NCBI GenBank assembly: GCA_015680905.1
Contig: CM027381.1
Span: 60,950,501-61,014,500 of the forward strand
Direction: 5' to 3'
DNA length: 64,000 nt
Source: Coptis chinensis
Lineage: Eukaryota > Streptophyta > Magnoliopsida > Ranunculales > Ranunculaceae
The position numbers and the translations under genes are program-made. Below the pieces are notes generated by a model. The model was not told where the DNA came from. It saw nothing but the letters and a program-made list of their open reading frames with translations, and searched no databases. Of the stretch, positions 23,258 through 33,592 are shown piece by piece; the first letter of the stretch is position 1; each line of letters starts with the position of its first letter.

Positions 23258-23782
23258 CTACCGTTCCCCTAAAATATTCATCATAATGAATAACATGGTT
23301 GTACCTACGTTGAGAGATAGGCTACCAAGGGCTATGCTATATCGCCCTTGGTCCATGACACGAAATATCCCTCCTCCATAATACTCATGGAAATATGCAT
23401 ATTCATAGAGGTATGAGTTATCGGTCATATACTCCCACATGAACATAGGGTCAGGCAAGGGCAATCCCGAAACCAAAGCTACCAAATACTTACTGAATTC
23501 TATAGTCGTGTCATTAATTGCAAGGGAAAATTTTTGTTCTCCTTCTTGGTTACAATAGAATGTAATATGATTATAGAAAAATCCAGTTAGCTGAGGTGAA
23601 AAAGAATCGTCATCCCTCACCAGAAGATGCCGCCATCCTAACTGCACGATCCACTCGCGGAACGATGCTCCATAGGTATCGGTTCCCATCAAGTCTTCGA
23701 ATGACTGTTCAGGAATGACTATAAGAGATGTCATCTCAAAACTACTCTCTGGAATAGTTGTGATGATCCTAGAACAACTCAC
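23258..23782 (-). CDS. Element C second accessory frame, 'putative plant transposon protein' type
   Basis: A 174-codon minus-strand frame downstream of integrase, the place where Athila elements may carry an env-like gene. It contains PEQSFEDLMGTDTYG, a WIVQLGWRHLL turn, SFSPQLTGFFYNHI and LVALVSGLPLPDP, followed by an aromatic-rich region and SLSLNVGTTMLFIMMNILG at the end. The same N-terminal pattern (IPEQSFQSMM, IGWSSLV) is in element A. No signal peptide or clear membrane anchor is visible, so I do not call it an envelope. A cluster of GC-rich hairpin units sits just ahead of it. Confidence 0.68.
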   Translation of the reverse strand: MSCSRIITTIPESSFEMTSLIVIPEQSFEDLMGTDTYGASFREWIVQLGWRHLLVRDDDSFSPQLTGFFYNHITFYCNQEGEQKFSLAINDTTIEFSKYLVALVSGLPLPDPMFMWEYMTDNSYLYEYAYFHEYYGGGIFRVMDQGRYSIALGSLSLNVGTTMLFIMMNILGER

Positions 23783-23814
23783 CCAAAATCAGAAATTTTC
23801 GTGATTCACGAAAT

Positions 23815-24050
23815 CGGGCGCAGTCTTTCGGATGGGGAGCGGTAAGCGCTCGAAGAATTGGACTTCCAGGCACTTGGGCGCAGGTGGCGCTCGTATGGGA
23901 CGCAGGTGCGCTCTGATGGTTTTCGAGTTACAGTACTCTAAGTGCATGTGCGCTTGTGTTGGGCGCAGGTGCGCTCTGACTAGAATTTGTGGCAGTAGTT
24001 AAGGCGCAAGTGGCGCTCCACAGGAGGGCAGGTGCGCTCCGAGTTACTGA
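23815..24050 (-). repeat. GC-rich hairpin cluster ahead of the second accessory frame of element C
   Basis: Several copies of GGGCGCAGGTGCGCTC and GGCGCAGGTGGCGCTC variants. Each is a short inverted repeat (GAGCGC/GCGCTC around a 4-6 base loop). The same motif cluster occurs in the leader at 30435-30660. It stands out sharply from the AT-rich surroundings. Confidence 0.75.
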
Positions 24051-24752
24051 ACCGCGGAATGTAAGAAGGAAAAGAAGGGAGAACGTGGGAGTGAAGGGTG
24101 ATGGTTGAATGTGGGAGATGTGAGTTTTGTGTGGAGAATGAATGAAGTTTATATAGGGTTTGGGTTCCAAAACCGATTCGGCAAGTTGCCAAAAAATTTT
24201 AAGGCAATTGTCAGAAACAACAAGTTTCCAAACCGAAAATGGAAACAACCCATATTCTGGATTCTATTCTAAATGTAATATATCTTATGCTGAATCTAGA
24301 ATAGTAACTTTTAAATTCTCATAAATTTCATGTTGCCATCACATATAATCATAGATATGCCGATATCAGCCAAATTGTCAACCCTCACTCCAAAACAATT
24401 TTACAAAAGATGAGCATATAACGAATTGTGCTAGGGTGAAATAATACCACCCCCAAACGATTCGGGAAGGTGGGATTGATGATAAAAACATGCACAATTT
24501 GAACATAACCAAAATTATATTAAAAAAATGTAATTTAAACAACATCAAACCCAAATTCTAATTTAATTACTGAACTAATATCCGAACTAATAAAACCATA
24601 AAATAAATAAAAACAAAATAACATCAAAACACAACATTCTTCGAAACACCTAGGCACGTGATGAAGCTGGACCCGAAGATGGAGATTGGTCCTGGAGTGA
24701 TGAATTGCCTGCGCCATCTGTTCTTCGGCGACGACGCTCATGCCTCTCAGAC
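24051..24752 (-). other. Element C spacer between accessory frames
   Basis: A purine/pyrimidine-biased stretch near 24060-24120 and an AT-rich stretch at 24250-24620. CCACCCCCAAACGATTCGGG (about 24449) is another polypurine-like string. No gene is seen. Confidence 0.45.
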
Positions 24753-24947
24753 TCATCTGAAACAGAACCCTCCAAGGGTGGCATAAGTATACTGGGATTC
24801 CTGAATGGTAGTTTCTAGGTTGCTTTCAGGCGTAACGCCTAACAGCTCAGCCAACAACTCTCGCGATACTTCCCTCCTTCTCCCCGCAACCTTAACAAAA
24901 ATTCGATCCCCCTCCACCTCTTTCTTCATATAGAATTGTTCTACCAA
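24753..24947 (-). CDS. Element C first accessory frame, remnant
   Basis: A 64-codon minus-strand frame reading FYMKKEVEGDRIFVKVAG and then RRREVSRELLAELLGVTPES. This is the family's 'FY......V.G..V.......I...L..P' core, also seen in B (FYNNG...VEGVRHEVTPVL). Only this core is recognisable. Confidence 0.6.
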   Translation of the reverse strand: MVEQFYMKKEVEGDRIFVKVAGRRREVSRELLAELLGVTPESNLETTIQESQYTYATLGGFCFR

Positions 24948-26118
24948 ATCATAGTGGTAAAAATCCTCTGTTGTTGAGTACCACGTCTATTCCAATTTCT
25001 CCTAATCATCTCCGCGTCAGAAAAATGGCGAAAGCGGTCGGCAAAGAAACGTGCGGCGGCAAAATCCGACGCGTCTTAAAATAACCATGGGAAATATTGA
25101 AACAATCTACGGGTTTGTATAATGGAGTGTGGGGATGGAATTTCGACAACTTTACTAAAAAGAACCGATGGTGGTGGGCGTCGACATGCAGTTGCTCAAA
25201 TTTTAGATTTTTGGTGGTTTTCGGAGTTTTAAAATTGTTGGGGTTGGTGGTGGTAATGGTTTGGAGAAGATTTCGATTTGATTTAAATGCTTGGCGTGGG
25301 TGTAGTTAGGTTTTCTTTTTTTTTTTCTTTTTTTTTTGGTTAGGTTGAAAACTTTGTTAATGGCGGTGGTGGAATTAGAAATCGCAATACAGTTTGTTTT
25401 GGGAAGAAAGGGGGCGCAGGTGCGGCACACGTGTGCCGAATTGTGGCCCAAGCCCAATTCGAATTCGACAATTTCCGATATTTTGCGCAATTTCAAATTC
25501 AATTTGCCACTTTGTTACTGGTCCAATTTTGGCGAATGAGTTATGGAAATTATCAATAGAGAATTTCCAATCCAATGATCCATAAAACACTTAATTCCAA
25601 CTATGGGTGACGTATAAGAAAGTGGAAAAATGCCTCGAAGTGCGTGTGTGACGTAAGTTATGCGAACGAAGGAAATCTAAGTTATAGATAACGTCAACCC
25701 GAATGAACTACGACTAACGGGCCTAAGCAACACAAATGGAAAGTTCGAGCAATCCGGATGGAAAGACCGACTGCCCACCCCCAAACAAAGTTTTAAACAC
25801 AAAATTTGTTTTAAACATGGGTCGTTTAAAGTCAGATTCCCAAGACTTGTTGGATTGCTATTTCTATGATGATTTTTTTTTTAATTTTTATAATAGTTTA
25901 TTATAAGAAAAATGAAAAACAATAAATACATAATTCACCCCATAGAGGAACATGACTCAAAAACCGAGAAAACATGCAAAAGTGGAAAACGTGAATTATG
26001 TGAAATGTGGACTTAATCCGGTACTTACAGCCACACACTCCATAGGGAGGGCCCGGTTACCTGAATGGTGCACTTACCACTATATGGAAGTGAAAGGAAG
26101 TACACCAAATGACAAAGG
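24948..26118 (-). other. Element C region between integrase and accessory frames
   Basis: No gene was recognised. A short GC-rich inverted string (GGGCGCAGGTGCGGCACACG at about 25412) recalls the hairpin units. The rest is AT-rich. Confidence 0.45.
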
Positions 26119-28937
26119 TCAGTCCTCATAGACAGGGTCCTGTAAAAGGACTTCCTCTACATCAGGGGACAGAAGCTCGTGAAAATGTTTTAACTGTTGG
26201 CCATTGACTTGAAAGGTACTGTTGTCCTTGGAATTTACCAAGGTTATTGCCCCGTAAGGGGTGACTTCAGTAACCATAAAAGGACCAGACCAACGGGTTT
26301 TTAGTTTCCCTGGGAAAATATGTAGACGGGAGTTGTAAAGCAAGACCTTTTGACCGACCACAAACTCTTTGCGCAAGATTTGCTTATCATGAACACGTTT
26401 CATGTTAGCTTTATAATCCTTCGCGAGATCGTAAGAATCGCTACGGATTTCTTCAAGCTCATTCAATCGCAACTTGCGTTTGACACCCGCCTCATCAATA
26501 TTGAAGTTAAGGCTTTTTATAGCCCACAGAGCACGGTGCTCTAATTCAACGGGTAGATGACAAGGTTTCCCAAATACAAGTCTAAAGGGAGACATACCTA
26601 TAGGAGTTTTGAAAGCCGTCCTATACGCCCATAAGGCATCCGATAGATGCTTCGACCAGTCTTTCCTATCAAGATTTACAGTTGTTTCTAAAATCTTTTT
26701 GATTTCCCTATTAGAAACTTCTACTTGTCCGCTAGTTTGTAGATGATAAGGAGTTGCTACCTTGTGTGTAACTCCATACTTTTTCACTAGAGATGCAACA
26801 ACTCTGTTGCAAAAATGTGTTCCACCATCACTAATGATGGCTTTAGGAATGCCAAAACGACAGAAAATATACTCCTTAATAAAAAAATACAACTGTCTTA
26901 TGGTCATTGCTACGGCAAGCCATGGCTTATATCCATTTAGACACATAGTCCACGGCAACTAGAATATAAATGAAACCATGGGAAATAGGGAAGGGACCCA
27001 TGAAATCAATGCCCCAAACGTCAAAAATTTCTACTATCATGATTGGATTTAATGGCATCATATTACGTTTCGTGATTCGCCCAAGTTGTTGGCAACGAAT
27101 ACACGTCTTGCAATGCACTTGGGCATCCTTAAAAAGGGTAGGGCAATAAAATCCACATTGAAGAACTTTAGCGGCTGTTTTTGTTCCACTAAAAGAGGCA
27201 CCACACTCTTTGTCATGGCAGAACGATATAACTTCATTATATTCCCACTGGGGAATACAACGACGAATAATCTGATCCGCACAATACTTAAAAAGGTAGG
27301 GCTCATCCCAGTAGTATAACTTAACTCTGGCCAAGAACTGCTTACGTTCATTTCTTGACCAATCATAAGGAATAACATCAGCCGCTAAATAATTTACAAT
27401 GTCAGCATACCATGGTGCTGAAAAAATAGCATACAGATGCTCATAAGGAAAAGAGTCCGGTATGGACTCAAAATCACTATCATCATCGTTTGTAAGTCTA
27501 GATAAGTGGTCGGCAACTACGTTTTCGACCCCTCTTTTGTCCTTTATTTCTAATGTGAACTCTTGCAGGAGAAGAATCCATTGGATTAATCTCTGCTTAG
27601 CATCCTTCTTTCCAAGAAGGTACCTAAGGGCTGCATGGTCCGTGTAAACTAAAGTTTTAGAACCAACCAAATAAAGACGAAACTTATCTAAAGCATAAAT
27701 GACAACTAAGAATTCTTTTTCAGTGGTTGTATAATTTTGTTGAGCATCGTTTAAGGTTTTACTAGCATAATAAATAACTGTGGACTTATTATCTAGTTTC
27801 TGTCCCAAGACAGCACTAACTGCATAATCACTAGCATCACACATGAGTTCGAAAGGTTTAGACCAATCGGGAGGCTGTATAATTGGTGCAGAGGTTAGGG
27901 TGGCTTTTAAAGTTTCAAAAGCCTGCTTACAGTTAAAATTAAAATCAAAGATGGCATCCTTTAAAAGCAAATTAGTTAAAGGCCTAGCTATTTTCGAGAA
28001 ATCTTTAATAAAGCTCCAATAAAAACCTGCATGGCCTAGAAAGGCTCTAATATCACGGACAGTCCGTGGTATAGGTAGAGTCTCTATCTTATCTAGTTTA
28101 GCCTTATCTACTTCGATGCCATCATTAGATACAATGTGACCTAATACTATGCCCTTTTTCACCATGAAATGACAATTTTCCCAATTTAAAATGAGGCTCT
28201 TTTCTTCACACCGTGTCAAAACCTTAGACAGGTTTGACAAGCAATCTATGAAGGAGTCTCCATAGATAGAAAAATCATCCATGAAAACTTTTATAAAGCG
28301 CTCTACCATGTCACTAAATATATGAAGCATACATCGCTGGAAGGTACCAGGAGCATTACAAAGGCCAAAAGGCATTCGTTTATAGGCATATGTTCCAAAG
28401 GGACATGTGAAAGTAGTCTTTTCTTGGTCATCAATATCAATAATAATCTGAAAATAGCTAGAGTAGCCATCCATAAAAAAAATAAAAAGCATGACCAGCT
28501 AGACGTTCGAGCATCTGATCTATAAAAGGTAAAGGAAAGTGATCCTTTCATGTCATAGCATTTAAACGTCTGTAATTAATACAGATTCTCCATTTCATAG
28601 GACCTTGTGTGAAAACATAGTCACCCTTAGCATTACGTACCATGGTAACCCCCGATTTCTTAGGAACTACATGAATGGGACTTACCCATTTGCTATCGGA
28701 GATTGGGTATATGATACCCACATCGAGTAATCGTAAGACTTCTTCCCTAATCACCTCTTTTATGGCAGGGTTCAAGCGACGCTGAGGTTCGCGAGAAGTC
28801 TTTGCGTTATCCTCCAAATGGATACGATGAGTGCAAACATTAGGAATTCCCTTAATGTCGGCTAGGGACCAACCAATCGCAGACCGATGTTCCCTAATCA
28901 CCCTGATTAAACGTGTCTCTTCATCCTTAGATAACAA
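26119..28937 (-). pseudogene. Element C pol: reverse transcriptase, RNase H, integrase
   Basis: Minus strand, in order. Reverse transcriptase (about 28850-28000) with the [34 protein letters not shown] and FMDDFSIYG motifs; the active site is F-M-D-D at about 28275. RNase H (about 27900-27450) with [23 protein letters not shown] and [10 protein letters not shown]. Integrase (about 27250-26400) with a zinc finger ending [11 protein letters not shown], the catalytic-core segments [11 protein letters not shown] and SDGGTHF, and [13 protein letters not shown]. The replication enzymes convert element RNA to DNA and insert it. The sequence is closest to Athila/Calypso pol. It is a fossil with several breaks. 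Confidence 0.93.
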
Positions 28938-29224
28938 AGAAGATATAATTACCGGATGACTACCATCCGGATCAAGTTGAATATACTTTAACTCAGGAGC
29001 TTGGTTGTTATTATTATTATAATTCCCCTGATCTTGTCCTTGTCTAGGTGGAGCTTGGTTATAGTTGTTTGCTTGCCTAACATTTTGGTTATTAAACCCT
29101 GGAGGTGTAACTTGTTGATTGTTTCGCCAACTAAAGTTGGGATTTTGTCTCCATGGGGCATTAGGAATAGGATAGCTATTAATGGAGCAAACATTATCTT
29201 GCTCTGATTATTGTTGTTCATAGG

Positions 29225-29280
29225 CGAGAGGACAATAGGAGTCAGGGTGCTCAGGACTCAAACATAAATTACATTGGTTG
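29225..29280 (-). other. Element C gag zinc-knuckle segment
   Basis: Minus-strand residues CNLCLSPEHPDSYC fit C-X2-C-X4-H-X4-C, the nucleic-acid-binding knuckle at the C-terminal side of Ty3/gypsy gag. Confidence 0.75.
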
Positions 29281-29516
29281 GAGTTGACATTCATGACGAG
29301 GATAGGCTTTTGTTGAACAGAAATAGCCTATACCTTTTTAGTTAGAGATTCGATTAAATTTTTAAGTTCTGGATCGGCTTTCATCTCAAACATACCGACG
29401 GCCTTAACTATTGAAGAAGAACTAGCAGAGCGGGGGATATCATCACTACCCCCAATTATTATTAAGGCTTTTAGTTTGATCTTCTAAAAATTTGTAAGCC
29501 TCCGAGGCTCCTTTAC

Positions 29517-30212
29517 TTAGGAAACTACCCCATTCATTATGTCAAGGACTTCTTTATGGTGGTGTAGAAGTCCTTTGAAAAAGGCACGAACTAACGTGTC
29601 TTTCGCTAGGTTATGATGTGGACACTCTATAAGGAGATCGGTGAAACGATTCCAAGCCTCTGAAAATGATTCATGAGGATTTTGTCGAAAGAAATGAATC
29701 TTGGAAAGCATCTCATCCATCTTTAGGGGTGGGTAAAAATGTTCCATAAACAGCTGAACAAGTTTAGCCCACGAGTCCACAGAATTAGGCACTTGGGCAG
29801 TTAACCAAGACGCCGCCTTATCGGCTAAGGTGAAGGGAAATACCCTCAGTTTAATTTGTTCCACACCAACCGTAGGATGGTGGAATGTTGTAAGGACTTG
29901 TTCAATCCTACGCATGTGTTGATAAGGTTTTTCATGGTCTAAACCATGAAAAATGGGTAACAAGTTAAATATGTTTGGGGGGATTCGAAAATCCCCCACT
30001 AGGTCTGCTAGAACGATGCAAGATTTAGGGCTATCGCTCAAGGCTTTGTAAAAGTCGGAGAGAGGAGTCTTTCTTTCTTCAGCCATTATGTCAGGTATGG
30101 TGTGTGGACTAGTAGCTAGAGGTGTATTGATTGGTATACTAGATAGACGTGTTTGTTGACGTTGACGGTTAATTACGTTCGGTGTTTTTCTCTGACCAGA
30201 CCTCAATCTCAT
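29517..30212 (-). CDS. Element C gag (Athila-type capsid region)
   Basis: A 231-codon minus-strand frame starting MRLRSGQRKTPN. Core sequence: FNLLPIFHGLDHEKPYQHM, IKLRVFPFTLADKAASWL, LFMEHFYPPLKMDEM and NPHESFSEAWNRFTDLL, then CPHHNLAKDTLVRAFFKGL. This is the plant retrotransposon gag domain as found in Athila, the structural protein that packages element RNA. It follows the primer site and hairpin leader, as expected. Confidence 0.92.
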   Translation of the reverse strand: MRLRSGQRKTPNVINRQRQQTRLSSIPINTPLATSPHTIPDIMAEERKTPLSDFYKALSDSPKSCIVLADLVGDFRIPPNIFNLLPIFHGLDHEKPYQHMRRIEQVLTTFHHPTVGVEQIKLRVFPFTLADKAASWLTAQVPNSVDSWAKLVQLFMEHFYPPLKMDEMLSKIHFFRQNPHESFSEAWNRFTDLLIECPHHNLAKDTLVRAFFKGLLHHHKEVLDIMNGVVS

Positions 30213-30434
30213 GCAAGGGTAAGTCTAAACACGACAACACTCCAAACAATCTTGATATACTAGTATAAACCTCTAACTGGAGATGCGAGGTGTGGAAGAA
30301 AAGAGTACCTGAATGCCTCCTTGCTTCGCTTACGAATAGCGTCTTGTTTACGCATGCTCAGTGTGTATAATAAGTTAGAACACTGAAAACTTGAAGAAAT
30401 GGAAAGTTTGAAACAAACCTGAGGAAATCGGGCA
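30213..30434 (-). other. Element C 5' leader between hairpin cluster and gag
   Basis: An untranslated leader on the minus strand. A CAGGTACTC string near 30310 could serve as a splice donor. No other signal was recognised. Confidence 0.4.
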
Positions 30435-30660
30435 ATTTCAGCAGAGGGCGCAAGTGCGCTCAGGACAACTCGGAGTTCCAGGTTTTTGGGCGCAGGTGGC
30501 GCTTGTTTTGGGCGCAGGTGCGCTCAGGACTTGTCCGATGTCCAGTGTTTTGAGCGCAGGTGGCGCTCTGTTTGGGCGCAGGTGGGCTCCGTACTAAAAT
30601 GAATTTCCAGGTGCTTGAGCGCAGGTAGCGCTCTATTTGGGCACAGGTGCGCTCCGTGTA
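30435..30660 (-). repeat. GC-rich hairpin cluster in element C leader
   Basis: Seven or so units of GAGCGCAGGTGGCGCTC and GGGCGCAGGTGCGCTC type, spaced 20-40 bases apart. Each folds as GAGCGC/GCGCTC. This motif cluster is repeated at 23815-24050. Confidence 0.8.
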
Positions 30661-30788
30661 TTTTTGCGAGGAAAATTTAAGTGCTGAAATAGACAGCCAC
30701 AGTATGAATCAAACAAGGGTGGGTGGGTTTAATGGGACTTAAAAATTACTAATTATACTATGAAACCAATGCTAAAGGGAACTAAGAT

Positions 30789-30801
30789 GGCAACGGCGCC
30801 A
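30789..30801 (-). other. Element C primer-binding site (tRNA-Asp)
   Basis: Minus-strand TGGCGCCGTTGCC starts two bases inside the 5' LTR and is exactly complementary to the plant tRNA-Asp(GUC) 3' end with CCA, typical of Athila. Confidence 0.93.
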
Positions 30802-30803
30802 TT

Positions 30804-32282
30804 TGATAATCGTATAATGAATAGTTTTACTAATGAATAAAGCGATGAAACTCTAAACGAAAGTAAAACTAAAACTGCTTTGTTACTAGATTTATCAAAG
30901 ATATTTTTACTCTCAATCCTATTAAGATATAGGGGAGTAAATGATTCGTTCCACTCCTAGTTCTTTAGCATGCGATGGTTTCGTGTCAACTAATCAGTCC
31001 AAAGTCTAATGAGAGATTTACGAGGGGAATTTTATACTACGAGGTGAATTCAATTTAACAAGTTACGAATAACGAAATGATAGAATGCTAAAGGTTTGAA
31101 TCTAGATAAAGAATTAAAGGAAATTGAATCCACCTTAACTCGACTTAATCAACTAACAAAGACTCGTCGTGATCCAAATTGAATGCTTCGCATATCAAAA
31201 TAATAATTCTAATCCCTAATTATACATGGCATCTCTACCAATCAATAACTAGCATGTGAGGTCGTCCACCCATTCTCATGGCGAATCAACGAACTTCTAG
31301 AGTGGAATAAACTCTCACGACGATTTCTAAGTTAACAAGGATCAAGCTTCATCAAGGCTTCTTCAACCCCCTCTAATAGAGGTTTAGCCTTGAGTCATAC
31401 TACTATCATTTCCCATTGAATTAAAACTAGACATCATATAAAACTTCTATCTTATGCAATTTTACTAAACAATAATTGAAATCTCAGGTAATAAATAGGA
31501 AATGAATAACAAGTAATAAAGGAATTTAGATATAAACAATTGTAAATGACAAAAATCAAAATGAACAAGAATCTACTATTTTATTTATCTAATCAAGCAA
31601 TAACAATATTTTCAAGGTTTAATCTAAAACAAGGAATGAAATTAAACTAAACTTAATTAAAAACAATTAAAACTAGATCTAAAATTATCTATACTTTAGG
31701 TCTAATTAGCTCCCATTTACAAAGAGTTAAACTTTTGTTTTTATATGCTTCAGATCCAAAAATCGTGTATGGGCTTGGAGACATGTTTTGGGCAAGAAAA
31801 TCGGGCCCAAAACCCAATTCTTTCAGTCCGAAAAGCGCTCTCCAGCTGGATTTGGCTTCAATAGACTTTTCGTCCACTTCTGCTCATCCGATTTGGCCAA
31901 GGCTTAGACCAGTGGAAAGCTCTTTCCGAGCCGGTCGTTTTGGCATAAGGTAGGCCCAATTATGAGGTCTGAGTCCAAAGATATGGTCTTCAGAAGTTCT
32001 GCCAACTTGTGTACTGTTTCTGCCCGTGTTGACTTTTCAGCTTTTGACCGGGCTTTACGAAGGCTTTGTCTCCTTGAATCTTGGCCTTTATCACATAACT
32101 TCTTAGCAACCAATCCTTGCTCCTTTATCTCGCCAAAGTAGCACATTTCTGCATATAATTGACTTTACTGTTTGAAATACATAAAAATACGTAATCAGTG
32201 TTAACTCTTATTTATTACTCACATAATTGGTCTAAAAGTATGATTGTTAAGGGGTTAAAACTACAGTTTTGGGCTCTTATCA
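30804..32282 (-). repeat. Element C 5' LTR
   Basis: 1,479 bp, partner of 19546-21024. Confidence 0.95.
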
Positions 32283-32287
32283 GTAAG
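32283..32287. repeat. Target-site duplication of element C, right copy (GTAAG)
   Basis: Exact match to 19541-19545. Confidence 0.93.
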
Positions 32288-32680
32288 ATGAGACACCCTA
32301 TGGATGCCTTACATGCTATGAACAGTGGCATGAGAGACATGTACACTCGCCAGGTATCAATGAAACATGCCTTGGGCGAGTTAAGGACGGATATAACAAC
32401 TCGCCACGGGGCACTGACAGACAGCATGGGCAAATTTCAGCAGGAAATGCGAGCTTCCATGAATACATTTCAGGACCAAATGACTACTCGCCAGAACAAG
32501 TTCCAGCGAATGTTCATGGCAAACCAGCATCAGTTTCAGGCTCAGGTGTTGGATACTCTGGGTGATATCCAGAAGCAGTTAGCCTCCATAGAAGCTCGTC
32601 TTGCACGACGTCGCATGACTCCTGGTTCTTCTTCTGCAACCCCTGAGGATTCTCCTGCAGCCCCCGAGGATTCTCAGTAG
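32288..32680 (+). CDS. Element B accessory frame, part after element C (coiled coil)
   Basis: The plus strand, on the far side of the element C insertion, encodes an almost wholly helical stretch. It has repeated R-x3-A/M heptad-like patterns (MYTRQVSMKHALGEL, FQDQMTTRQNKFQRMF, LGDIQKQLASIEARLARRR). The tail is Ser/Pro/Glu-rich with a doubled ATPEDSPAAPEDS string, ending at a stop. Long coiled coils with such tails are common at the C-terminus of the plant 'putative transposon protein' family. It could mediate oligomerisation; that is inference. Confidence 0.68.
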   Translation: MRHPMDALHAMNSGMRDMYTRQVSMKHALGELRTDITTRHGALTDSMGKFQQEMRASMNTFQDQMTTRQNKFQRMFMANQHQFQAQVLDTLGDIQKQLASIEARLARRRMTPGSSSATPEDSPAAPEDSQ

Positions 32681-33117
32681 ATAGTTTATGTTCACCGTTC
32701 TTGTATATTATTTATGTCGGATATTTTATTTACGTGTTGCATTTTATTTTCAAACTTGGGACGTTTGTTAATTCCTACATTTTCCAAAGTTTCTGCCTTG
32801 TCAAATAGTATATTTGTTATTATATTATATAGGTAGAAACATATATAATTATACTAGTAATAATAATATATATACATATATATTTTAGATGTCACACTTA
32901 ACAGGCAAATTTTACCGTAAACTAACATTTTACTAAACGGTCATGAAAACGCACCAAAAACGATCATGAAATCGCATCTAAAAACGGTCAGAAAACGGCT
33001 CAATTTTCTTCTATAAATAAGTTCAACACATTCTTCACATTTCACTCCTTTCAACTTCTCCCCTCTCCACTTCTTATTCTAAAAATCGTTTTTTGATCGC
33101 TCTAAGTTTCAAGATTC
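32681..33117 (+). promoter_or_regulatory. Element B intergenic region with TATA-like box
   Basis: AT-rich spacer, then TTCTATAAATAAG at about 33009, a short pyrimidine-rich leader (CTCCCCTCTCCACTTC) and the ATG of a small frame at 33118. The layout is that of an internal promoter; untested. Confidence 0.45.
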
Positions 33118-33237
33118 ATGGATGAACTAAAAAAGTTTGAGCAGCAGCAGATTGAATATGCTACTCAAGTCTTCATGCTCGGTTGTTTTATTATAGTAAT
33201 CTTGTTAATGTGGCATATAGTTCTATCTAATATTTAG
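33118..33237 (+). CDS. Element B small membrane-protein-like frame (39 codons)
   Basis: MDELKKFEQQQIEYATQVF is followed by a hydrophobic run (LGCFIIVILLMWHIVL) and a stop. It predicts a charged N-terminal helix and one transmembrane segment. I do not recognise it. It follows a TATA box by about 100 bp and precedes a 19-A run at about 33355, so it may be a small transcription unit or a chance frame. Confidence 0.4.
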   Translation: MDELKKFEQQQIEYATQVFMLGCFIIVILLMWHIVLSNI

Positions 33238-33354
33238 GTTTGTATTTTATTTCCCGTATAATTATGATGTGTTTCCACACCTCTGTACGTTCTTACATCT
33301 TATTGTAATATTATATTTATATCTTCCTTTGCCTTCTACTTATGCTATTTATTT

Positions 33355-33374
33355 AAAAAAAAAAAAAAAAAAAA
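33355..33374. repeat. Poly-A run in element B
   Basis: About 19 consecutive A after TATTT, followed by GGCACTCC. Possibly the tail of a retroposed transcript; no flanking duplication was found. Confidence 0.7.
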
Positions 33375-33592
33375 GGCACTCCTTGTCACATGCCCCATTC
33401 TTCTCAACCACACTACATCAACGTTTGCGCCATATTTTAGAAAATACACGTGGTCTAACTACCCTGTGACACCTCGATCCGTATTTTCTACATCTTCGGA
33501 TTGGTGACTATTTATAACAAGGATAGACACCTCTAAATACCAACTTCCCTTTTTCCACTAAATTTTCTTTACCACTCCATCTTTAATGGCCC

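Larger units (their letters stand above)
19546..32282 (-). mobile_element. Element C: Athila-clade Ty3/gypsy retrotransposon nested in element B
   Basis: A 12,737-bp minus-strand element. Two LTRs of exactly 1,479 bp (19546-21024 and 30804-32282) are flanked by a perfect GTAAG target duplication. The order on the minus strand is 5' LTR, tRNA-Asp primer site, GC-rich hairpin leader, gag, pol (reverse transcriptase, RNase H, integrase), two accessory frames, a ~1.5-kb non-coding block, polypurine tract, 3' LTR. The gag and pol signatures ([36 protein letters not shown]) are Athila-like. It is broken, with several breaks. I count roughly 40-50 LTR differences by eye (about 3%), about 1-1.3 million years at 1.3e-8 per site per year, so younger than its host B. 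Confidence 0.95.

Noticed and set aside
23258-23782. An envelope glycoprotein in element C
   Set aside because: The position suits env, but I see no signal peptide, no clear membrane anchor and no furin-like site; the residues match the accessory family instead.
25203-25590. Several overlapping open frames on both strands
   Set aside because: They arise from low-complexity and GC-rich inverted sequence in element C; no domain is visible.
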